This document shows, in pieces, positions 55,112 through 61,654 of a DNA stretch of 64,000 bases (its first letter is position 1; each line of letters begins with the position of its first letter). Source of the DNA: Dehalobacter sp. 12DCB1. GTDB lineage: Bacteria > Bacillota > Desulfitobacteriia > Desulfitobacteriales > Syntrophobotulaceae. The notes beneath the pieces were generated by a model that ran no database searches, was not told the origin of the DNA, and saw only the letters and a list, made by a program, of their open reading frames with translations. The translations under genes were made by a program, and so were the position numbers. The stretch is taken from contig NZ_POSF01000001.1 in the NCBI RefSeq assembly GCF_004343605.1, positions 59,577 to 123,576 of the forward strand, in the 5' to 3' direction.

Positions 55112-56518
55112 ATGATGAAAGAGCCAGTTGAGTTGATCCAATCAAATCAAACATTTTTAATTAGACGTACCTTAGAATATGCAAAAATGCATAATTATAC
55201 AAAATACACCTCTACTCTGGAAGAAGCTTGGCGTACATCAATTGACGGGTTATCCGAAGCTTTAATCTCAGTTCTCAAGTCCTGTGAATCTATACCTGAA
55301 TTAAATGTGGATGAAGATTATGTAAATGATCCAATTGGTTCTTTTGGGATACTTGAAGCACAGCTTCATCGTAAACGTGGAGTTACCCTAGAAATGTTTT
55401 TAGGATTGATGAAATATTATCGTCAATCCTATCTCGATCTGATAATAGAAACTTATAGAAAAAAAAATATAGATTGTGATTACTTCTTATTGTTTATTAA
55501 TCGGTTTTTTGATCGTGTAGAATTAGCTTTTAGCAGTGAGTGGATCAACGAGAAAAAGGAAGTACTTACGCTAAGTCTTCAAAATACAAATCGTATGATG
55601 ACGAATGAAAAGAATAAGTATTTAACAATATTTGAAAGCATTCCAACTCCTTCGATCATTTTGGATAGTAATAATATGATTGACAACATGAACAATGCTG
55701 CTAAAGAGTTTCTTAAGTCTGCAGGAATTGATGGGACATCTTATTATTCCAGTGAAAAACATAAAATATATTTAGTACATGCATTACCTTGGCTTGCAGA
55801 AGAATTCACTACTTTTATCAGCGGAAATGATATTGAAATATCCATTGAAAAGAATTTGAAGATGCTCGAATTAGAAACCAGGAATCTGGTTATAAACTTT
55901 CACCGCATGCTGGACGTAAGTGAAAAATATAAAGGTACAGTGATCATATTTACGGATTTAACATATAGAAAACAAATTGAGGACAGGTTAAAATTTATCA
56001 GTTTTCACGATGATCTTACAGGATTATACAACAGAGCATTCTTTAATGAAGAATTGTTAAGACTGTGTTCAGGCAGGTCTAATCCAGTAGCGATTATAGA
56101 ATGTGATGTTGACGGGCTTAAAGTAGCAAACGATACTTTGGGACATCATGCCGGAGATTTGCTTATTACTTCCACTGCTTCAATACTTCGTCGTTCTGTC
56201 CGAGAAAACGACGTTGCTGCCCGGGTAGGTGGTGATGAATTTGCAATTATTTTACCAAATTGTTCACCTGGCTCATTAAAAGAGGTCTGTCAAAGAATCG
56301 AATTTGAACTCGACAAACATAACAAAGAAAACTCTTATTTACCTGTGAGTTTTTCCATTGGTGCTGCATTAGGGAATGCTCATAATGGCAGCTTAGATCA
56401 CATTTATAGGAATGCTGATAATGAAATGTATAAAAATAAACAAGAAAAGCGAGAGCAATACAAGCTTTGGTTCAACTCGTTATATGCTAAGTATGGGGAC
56501 AAACTATTTAATAACTAA
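55112..56518 (+). CDS. Diguanylate cyclase with PAS-like sensor domain
   Basis: It makes cyclic di-GMP. The 468-residue protein has a helical N-terminal domain (about 1-160), a PAS-like domain (about 170-290, starting near YLTIFESIPTPSIILDSNNM, 20 residues) and a C-terminal GGDEF domain. The catalytic motif is intact (RVGGDEFAIIL). The inhibitory I-site RxxD is intact as REND, exactly five residues before GGDEF. No membrane segment is seen, so it is cytoplasmic. AAAGGAGAGGAGGG precedes ATG 55112. Its signal and targets are unknown. It is the last chromosomal gene before the tRNA-Ser insertion site. Confidence 0.93.
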   Translation: MMKEPVELIQSNQTFLIRRTLEYAKMHNYTKYTSTLEEAWRTSIDGLSEALISVLKSCESIPELNVDEDYVNDPIGSFGILEAQLHRKRGVTLEMFLGLMKYYRQSYLDLIIETYRKKNIDCDYFLLFINRFFDRVELAFSSEWINEKKEVLTLSLQNTNRMMTNEKNKYLTIFESIPTPSIILDSNNMIDNMNNAAKEFLKSAGIDGTSYYSSEKHKIYLVHALPWLAEEFTTFISGNDIEISIEKNLKMLELETRNLVINFHRMLDVSEKYKGTVIIFTDLTYRKQIEDRLKFISFHDDLTGLYNRAFFNEELLRLCSGRSNPVAIIECDVDGLKVANDTLGHHAGDLLITSTASILRRSVRENDVAARVGGDEFAIILPNCSPGSLKEVCQRIEFELDKHNKENSYLPVSFSIGAALGNAHNGSLDHIYRNADNEMYKNKQEKREQYKLWFNSLYAKYGDKLFNN

Positions 56519-56564
56519 TTTACTTTGCCACCAGGCCATGGATGACAGCAGGAGCGGCCGCCCG

Positions 56565-56646
56565 TTCGAATCCCACCTTCTTATTTAAATAAGCTCCATC
56601 TTACGATGAAGCTTTATCTTCAATGGCGGAGAAGGTGGGATTCGAA
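56565..56646. repeat. 17-bp inverted repeat of tRNA-Ser 3'-end sequence
   Basis: TTCGAATCCCACCTTCT (56565-56581) and AGAAGGTGGGATTCGAA (56630-56646) are perfect reverse complements, 48 bases apart. The right copy belongs to the tRNA-Ser remnant. The left copy is an extra, oppositely oriented piece of a T-arm and acceptor whose own 5' flank (GCGGCCGCCCG) cannot complete the T-stem. It looks like a recombination scar, and could also fold as a hairpin after the cyclase gene. Confidence 0.7.
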
Positions 56647-56684
56647 CCCACGTGCCCTTGCGGACAACCGCATTTCGAGTGCAA
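56624..56684 (-). pseudogene. 3' half of a tRNA-Ser gene: attachment-site remnant
   Basis: On the minus strand this reads from the anticodon loop CTCGAAA (anticodon CGA) through a variable arm, T-arm GTGGGTTCGAATCCCAC, acceptor CTTCTCC, discriminator G and CCA. The 5' half (acceptor 5' strand, D-arm) is missing. This is the pattern left when a tyrosine recombinase inserts an element in an anticodon loop: the intact tRNA should be recreated at the other, unseen end of the element. The start of mobile DNA is therefore near 56680. Confidence 0.85.
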
Positions 56685-56827
56685 CTATTAAAGCAGGAAA
56701 TAGTGGAAATTAGCAGTAAATACATGTAGATAAAAATCCACGAGAACCTTATGGAATCAGGGTTTCAGAGAATTTTTCCTTATTTACAAGGAAAGTAGAA
56801 CATAGCAAAAAAATAACGAAAAAATTG

Positions 56828-56864
56828 ATCCAAAACCTGTTTTGGATAGAACTCGGATAGAACT
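56828..56864. repeat. Dyad and tandem repeats near the element end (possible recombinase arm sites)
   Basis: ATCCAAAAC-CT-GTTTTGGAT (56828-56847) is a perfect 9-bp dyad. It runs into two direct copies of GGATAGAACT (56844-56853 and 56855-56864) one base apart. They lie about 150 bases inside the element from the tRNA crossover, where tyrosine recombinases often have arm-binding or excisionase sites. The region 56685-56944 otherwise has no gene. Confidence 0.45.
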
Positions 56865-56944
56865 AGAAAAAACTATCATTTTTAACTCTTAGATTTGCTT
56901 TCACCACTTGCCGTTGACAAATTCGAGAAAAGTGAGTGAAGTAA

Positions 56945-57523
56945 ATGAATTTTGATGAATATTGTTCTTCAGTAATTGATCGTTATCCTGAATATGTCAC
57001 GCAGAAAGAAATGTGTGTCATCTTGGGTATTTGCACATCCACGGCCTACTCCATCCAGAAAAAAGGCATGATTCCATTTGAATATATAAACACATCAGAA
57101 GGAAGAAGACAACGGATAAAGATTATCGACATTCTGCGATACCAATACGAAACGATGTGCTTCGCTGAATCAGAAAATGAGTTTATTGAAGGTTTGCACC
57201 GTTATTACCAAAAGCAATTGCGTAAATTCCCTAAACTGCTTTTAGTTTCTGATGTAATGCGTTTTACCGGATATTCAAAAACAGCAGTAAACAATTGGAT
57301 ACTGCGCAATGAATTGAAGCCTCTGATCTTTAAAAACAAGCGAATACAATCATTTCGTAGAGGTAAGGGGTCCTTTATAACAAAAGATACTTTCCTTGAT
57401 TTTTTAATCGGCCCGTATTATAGAAACATAACAAGGAAATCAGACGTGCATAAAGAGCAAGCCAGACAATTTGAGCAACTCTTTGATACTTTCATGTCAA
57501 AGCGAGGTGCCGTGAGTGTCTGA
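56945..57523 (+). CDS. Double helix-turn-helix protein, copy 1
   Basis: A 192-residue, AT-rich-coded protein with two excisionase/MerR-like helix-turn-helix regions: residues about 13-60 (RYPEYVTQKEMCVILGICTS, 20 residues) and about 95-150 (LLVSDVMRFTGYSKTAVNNW, 20 residues). The IDRYPE start and layout are shared with the next gene, so they are diverged paralogues. No recognised family name. It is the first gene of the element; a role in excision control or regulation of the following par genes is likely but not shown. Confidence 0.7.
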   Translation: MNFDEYCSSVIDRYPEYVTQKEMCVILGICTSTAYSIQKKGMIPFEYINTSEGRRQRIKIIDILRYQYETMCFAESENEFIEGLHRYYQKQLRKFPKLLLVSDVMRFTGYSKTAVNNWILRNELKPLIFKNKRIQSFRRGKGSFITKDTFLDFLIGPYYRNITRKSDVHKEQARQFEQLFDTFMSKRGAVSV

Positions 57524-58064
57524 CTATAGCTTTCTAATAGATAGGTATCCCGAATTTATAACGAAAGATCAATTCTACAAGATATGCCATATTAGCAAAA
57601 ATACAGCGCGTCATTATCTGGAAAATGGCTTTATTCCTTGCATTGATTCTGGCAAAAAGACACGCAGATATAAAATTGCAATAAAAGATATTATTTTCTT
57701 CTTAGAAGACAGAGACAAAAATCCTAAAAAATATTATCTGCCTAATCATTATAACAATCCATTTTTACCGAGTGAGATTAGGCGATATAAGCCCAAACCG
57801 CGGTCTGATTATTATAAAGATCATTACAAGCTAAAGGGTATAAATGAGGTTAGAGATTACATGCAATATCTTGAACTGCAATTTGCAGATTATCCAGATA
57901 TGATGACCAGTTTGCAAATACAACAAGTCACCGGTCATTCAACAAGTACAATAATTTCATGGTGCAAATTCAGTAAGGTAAAATATATCAGACGCCGTAA
58001 TGCATACCTTCTTCAGAAAAAGAGTGTCATTGAATATTTGTTTAATAGGGAGTTGCAACAATGA
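57516..58064 (+). CDS. Double helix-turn-helix protein, copy 2
   Basis: A 182-residue protein built like its neighbour: IDRYPEFITKDQFYKICHIS (20 residues) near the start, then a second HTH at about 130-165 (DMMTSLQIQQVTGHSTSTII, 20 residues). The linker is rich in Tyr, Lys, Pro and Arg. It starts with GTG 57516 and overlaps the preceding gene by 8 bases, so translation is coupled. Both copies have the same order of two DNA-binding units and might act as a heterodimer on repeated sites. Confidence 0.7.
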   Translation: MSDYSFLIDRYPEFITKDQFYKICHISKNTARHYLENGFIPCIDSGKKTRRYKIAIKDIIFFLEDRDKNPKKYYLPNHYNNPFLPSEIRRYKPKPRSDYYKDHYKLKGINEVRDYMQYLELQFADYPDMMTSLQIQQVTGHSTSTIISWCKFSKVKYIRRRNAYLLQKKSVIEYLFNRELQQ

Positions 58065-58127
58065 GGGTCGAGCCGTTTGTTCTGTTATAGAGCAAATGGC
58101 TTTTTTGCATGAAAGGAGGAAATTTAA

Positions 58128-58952
58128 GTGTCAAAAGTAATTGCCTTGGCCAATCAAAAAGGTGGCACTGGAAAAACGACGACAGCAGTCAATCTGGGCA
58201 TCGGACTTGCCAGGCAAGGAAAAAAAGTATTACTGGTGGACTCGGACGCACAGGGCAATCTGACGGATTCTTTAGGCTATCAAGAGCCAGACAATCTTCC
58301 TGTTTCATTGGCCAGCGTCCTAACCAAAATCATGACGGAGGAACCGTATGAACCTGATGAGGGTATCCTTCACCATGCAGAAGGCGTAGACCTGATGCCG
58401 GGAAACATTGAACTGTCTGCTATTGAGGTGTCGCTGGTCAACACCATGAGCCGGGAAACGATACTCCGCACATATATCAACACGGTCAAAGACAGGTATG
58501 ATTATGTGCTAATAGATTGCATGCCCTCTCTTGGCATGATGACTATCAACGCCCTTGCAGCCGCAGACAGCGTAATCATTCCCGTCCAGGCCCACTATTT
58601 GCCCGCTAAAGGAATGACACAGCTTTTACAGACCATTGCCAGGGTGAGAAGGCAAATCAATCCCAGGCTTACCATTGACGGTGTGTTGCTAACAATGATG
58701 GATAACCGCACCAATTTCGCAAAGGATATTTCCTTTGTCCTGCGGCGGGACTACGGCGACAAACTGCGAGTCTTTCAAACAGAAATTCCCCTGTCCATCC
58801 GGGCGGCTGAAACAAGCGCGCAGGGAAAAAGCATTTATGCGTTCGATCCGCACGGAATAGCTGCCAGAGCCTATCAAGCCTTTACGAAGGAGGTGCAGGA
58901 CATTGACGAAAAACGACGTGCGAAGCAGCATCAAGCTGACCTCAGTAGATGA
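58128..58952 (+). CDS. ParA-family partition ATPase
   Basis: A 274-residue ATPase that helps keep extrachromosomal or excised DNA in dividing cells. It has the deviant Walker A QKGGTGKTTTAVNLG, switch DSDAQGNLTDSLGY and YVLIDCMPSLGMM. It starts with GTG 58128 after AAAGGAGG. It overlaps parB by 50 bases. The 274-residue size without an N-terminal HTH is like type Ib or chromosomal Soj. In such ICEs it may stabilise the circular form. Confidence 0.93.
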   Translation: MSKVIALANQKGGTGKTTTAVNLGIGLARQGKKVLLVDSDAQGNLTDSLGYQEPDNLPVSLASVLTKIMTEEPYEPDEGILHHAEGVDLMPGNIELSAIEVSLVNTMSRETILRTYINTVKDRYDYVLIDCMPSLGMMTINALAAADSVIIPVQAHYLPAKGMTQLLQTIARVRRQINPRLTIDGVLLTMMDNRTNFAKDISFVLRRDYGDKLRVFQTEIPLSIRAAETSAQGKSIYAFDPHGIAARAYQAFTKEVQDIDEKRRAKQHQADLSR

Positions 58953-59838
58953 ATTATTTACCACGGAGGAAAACCGTGCAGATAGTCAGCGGGAAAAGGT
59001 TCTGGATATTTCTCTGTCGGAAATCAGTGATTTTCCAAGCCATCCTTTTAAAGTAAAAGCGGATGAAGCTATGCTGGAAATGGCAGACAGCGTAACGCAG
59101 TACGGCGTTTTAGTTCCCGGTCTTGTGCGCCCCAAACCGGACGGCGGCTATGAAATGGTAGCCGGTCACCGCCGCAAAAAAGCAAGCGAACTTGCGGGCA
59201 AGAAAACAATGCCTTGTATTGTCCGCGAATTGGACGACGATGAAGCCACAATTATTATGGTTGACAGCAACTTGCAACGGGAGAGCATTTTGCCAAGTGA
59301 AAAAGCTTTTGCCTACAGAATGAAGTTGGAAGCCATGAAACGACAGGGACAAAGAACAGATTTAACTTCTCGACCAGTGGTCGAGAAGTCTGTAAGTGCA
59401 GATATACTAGGTGAAAACACAGGAGAAAGTGGGAGACAAATACAAAGGTATATTCGACTCACAGAACTTATTCCTTCTATATTGCAAATGGTTGATGATA
59501 ATCAGGTTGCTTTTCGTCCCGCTGTGGAGCTTTCCTACCTGTCCGAAAATGAACAGCAGGACCTTTACAATACCATACAGTCGGAGGACTGCACCCCTTC
59601 CCTGTCACAAGCACAGCGGCTGAAGAAGTTCAGCCAGGATGGCAGACTTAACATTGACGTTATCTATTCCATTCTATCGGAAGAAAAGCCCAATCAAAAA
59701 GAAAGATTCCATATTCAGCGTGACCGTATCGACCGCTATTTTCCTAAAAACTTTACCGAAAAACAAAAGGAGGAGTTAGTTGTCCAGCTTCTGGAAAGCT
59801 GGTTCAAGAAGCGCCATCGGGAGCAGCAGGAACGATGA
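58903..59838 (+). CDS. ParB-family partition protein
   Basis: A 311-residue DNA-binding protein. Residues about 30-120 are the ParB N-terminal CTPase domain (SDFPSHPFKVKADEAMLEMA, 20 residues, then GYEMVAGHRRKKASELAG and the DSNLQRESILPSEKAFAYRM motif, 20 residues). A central HTH (GESGRQIQRYIRLTELIPSI, 20 residues) follows. It starts with TTG 58903, 9 bases after AAGGAGG, inside the end of parA. An N-terminus of this form is common in ICE ParB proteins, which supports the early start. A palindrome lies inside the gene at 59365. Confidence 0.92.
   Translation: MTKNDVRSSIKLTSVDELFTTEENRADSQREKVLDISLSEISDFPSHPFKVKADEAMLEMADSVTQYGVLVPGLVRPKPDGGYEMVAGHRRKKASELAGKKTMPCIVRELDDDEATIIMVDSNLQRESILPSEKAFAYRMKLEAMKRQGQRTDLTSRPVVEKSVSADILGENTGESGRQIQRYIRLTELIPSILQMVDDNQVAFRPAVELSYLSENEQQDLYNTIQSEDCTPSLSQAQRLKKFSQDGRLNIDVIYSILSEEKPNQKERFHIQRDRIDRYFPKNFTEKQKEELVVQLLESWFKKRHREQQER
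59365..59389. repeat. 25-base palindrome within parB
   Basis: ACTTCTCGACCA (59365-59376), G at 59377, and TGGTCGAGAAGT (59378-59389) form a perfect 12-bp dyad with one central base inside parB coding sequence (residues around LTSRPVVEKSV). It could be a ParB-binding centromere-like site or a regulatory hairpin. Confidence 0.55.
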
Positions 59839-59930
59839 AACAGGTTACTACAGCTGCATAAAAATAATCATTTTGCTCTTAAATCAGTAGGAGCATTTTT
59901 TATTGTCCTTTTTTAAAAGGAGGTGCCTCT

Positions 59931-60110
59931 ATGTACTTTACAGAAGGACAGTTGCGCAAATACGAACGCATTATGCAGGAGAAACCGGAATTTGACCGCG
60001 AAAGTATTAGTACTAAAACGGTGGAAGAGCGGGATTGCAAGCACTGTCTTTACTTTGTCAAGCATCACAGTAAATGCAGCAAGAAAAAGTGCATTTTGTT
60101 TGAAGCTTAA
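59931..60110 (+). CDS. Small cysteine-rich element protein
   Basis: A 59-residue protein with AAAAGGAGGTGC before ATG 59931, a very good site. It starts MYFTEGQLRKYERIMQEKPE (20 residues) and ends with a DCKHCLYF...CSKKKCILF pattern: four cysteines in CxxC and CxxxxC pairs that could bind zinc. Such proteins are common between par genes and the large helicase in clostridial ICEs, but have no known function. It is too short for most automatic calls. Confidence 0.75.
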   Translation: MYFTEGQLRKYERIMQEKPEFDRESISTKTVEERDCKHCLYFVKHHSKCSKKKCILFEA

Positions 60111-60187
60111 CAACCTTATAGAAATTGTATGCCAAGGGGGTGGTATGTCCATTTGTTTGCAGTCATCGAATTGGGGACTTGCCGTTT

Positions 60188-60209
60188 CCCCCTCCCCACA
60201 CCCCTCCCC
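60188..60209 (-). other. Potential G-quadruplex on the minus strand
   Basis: The plus strand has four C-runs (5, 4, 4 and 4 bases) separated by T, ACA and T. The minus strand thus reads GGGG-A-GGGG-TGT-GGGG-A-GGGGG, a near-ideal quadruplex motif with very short loops. It lies in the 175-base gap between two small genes and is not part of a clear gene. Confidence 0.7.
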
Positions 60210-60285
60210 TCAAAATTTACCAGCCGAAAAAGAAATACTCTTGGTCTGGTAAACCACTAAATTGATCCCAGAAAGGAACCTTTTT

Positions 60286-60435
60286 ATGAAACAGACAGCA
60301 GAAAAGAAGCCGAAAGTCTTTCGTACCCTTATTCGCCAGGTTCATACGGGCAATAAAAAGATACAGAAGGATAACAAAGTTCAGGCTACTGAGAAGGAGC
60401 GAAAAAACCAACCGCCCTTCTTTTTCGGCCTGTAA
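60286..60435 (+). CDS. Small basic protein, hypothetical
   Basis: A 49-residue open frame with GAAAGGAACC 6 bases before ATG 60286. It is very basic (many Lys and Arg: MKQTAEKKPKVFRTLIRQVH, 20 residues) and ends in PPFFFGL. It lies between other small element genes on the same strand. Coding is likely because of the ribosome site and even spacing, but there is no family match and it could be non-coding. Confidence 0.5.
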   Translation: MKQTAEKKPKVFRTLIRQVHTGNKKIQKDNKVQATEKERKNQPPFFFGL

Positions 60436-60531
60436 TGGTGCTCTCTATTTAAATGCAGGGAGCTTTTTTTTATGAACGGGATGGCGATACCATCCCTATT
60501 CCGCCATCCATTTGATTGGAGTGATAGCAAA

Positions 60532-61140
60532 ATGGATGATTCTAAACGCATGGTAGATACCTATGAGGTAAAACTCGCCATCCATGTTGGAGATAAAGAA
60601 ATCTTATTTTTAGTGAACGATAAAAACCCCTCCTGTCCATATATTGTCTGCAACTGTTCCTGGGATAACCATTTAGGCCTTGACCAATATAGTAATGCTA
60701 TGGGAAGCGTAGATTATCTGGAAATGATCACTGAGTTTACCGACCGTATCAAAACACAATGTGAAGCAGTTAAAGCGGAACGGCACAAAATCACGGTTCC
60801 TTTGCAGCCTTTTACCTTGAAGCATTGCATTCCAAATGATTACAAAGAGAGCATTGAAAACAAAGTAGTAATCATCCGCCCGGAGTGTCTGCGCCACGAA
60901 TATCGCACCGCCGATAAGCAGCTTGTGCTGGTCACTGGCGGTTTTGGCGCTCATGGCAATTCCAGAGGCCGCGCGGTCTACACCGTCAACCTTTACTCCG
61001 GCAAGGAATCGCGCTGGAACCGGGAGGACATTTTGGGTACGCTCAAGCCGGAATATATGCCCGATTGGGCGAAAGAACGCCTGAAACAAATACAGGCGGA
61101 GCGGCAGGCAAAGCAGCAAAAACACGAACAAGAGCGTTAG
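60532..61140 (+). CDS. Hypothetical element protein
   Basis: A 202-residue soluble protein with no membrane segments. It begins MDDSKRMVDTYEVKLAIHVG (20 residues) and ends in a charged, Gln/Lys/Glu-rich helix (KERLKQIQAERQAKQQKHEQ, 20 residues). The central part has the form 'LVLVTGGFGAHGNSRGRAVY'. GGAGTGAT lies before ATG 60532; the frame opens at 60472 but has no site there. I do not recognise the family by name. Similar genes lie upstream of the giant helicase in other clostridial elements, from memory. Confidence 0.65.
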   Translation: MDDSKRMVDTYEVKLAIHVGDKEILFLVNDKNPSCPYIVCNCSWDNHLGLDQYSNAMGSVDYLEMITEFTDRIKTQCEAVKAERHKITVPLQPFTLKHCIPNDYKESIENKVVIIRPECLRHEYRTADKQLVLVTGGFGAHGNSRGRAVYTVNLYSGKESRWNREDILGTLKPEYMPDWAKERLKQIQAERQAKQQKHEQER

Positions 61141-61152
61141 GGGGTTTGGGTT

Positions 61153-61452
61153 ATGGAGAAGGAGATTAATGCCGGGTATACCATCACCGACCGACTAAGC
61201 GTGGGTAATGCTGAATTTGTCATCGGGCAGAGCGAAAGTGCTCCCGCCAAATTTGTAACCTGGAAGGTCAAAAAGGGGGAAAAGGATTATTATTGGGGCC
61301 ATTACTGCAATGACCGCCTGACCGCCCTTGAAGATTTGTGCAACCGCGCGCTGGATGAAGTCCATCATTTGAAAAGCCTCCGGCAGGAACAAAACGTCGG
61401 CGAGAATCCGGCGAGGCAGAACGGGAAGAAAAAGTCTGTGCCGGAGCGTTAG
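61153..61452 (+). CDS. Hypothetical element protein
   Basis: A 99-residue protein starting MEKEINAGYTITDRLSVGNA (20 residues), with a compact alpha/beta look (FVTWKVKKGEKDYYWGHYC) and a charged tail. It begins 12 bases after the preceding stop. The gap 61453-61654 has a further open frame on the plus strand (about 61465-61640, ending in YPQPILI) with no good start; a 36-codon version could begin at ATG 61530. That may be a decayed gene end or a frameshifted continuation. Confidence 0.6.
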   Translation: MEKEINAGYTITDRLSVGNAEFVIGQSESAPAKFVTWKVKKGEKDYYWGHYCNDRLTALEDLCNRALDEVHHLKSLRQEQNVGENPARQNGKKKSVPER

Positions 61453-61654
61453 GAGAGTTACAGCAGAGCGATTATAACTTCTATGCTAACTGCTATAAAA
61501 AGGCAAGAGAACGGCTCACGGTAAAGGTAATGGCGAAAAATAAAGCCTGCTCCCAAAAAGGAAAAATGAAGTCCGGAACGATAATGGGCCTTGTTGTTCG
61601 GAGCAAACAGGAAGGTTATCCACAACCAATACTCATTTAAGGAAGGAGGGATAA

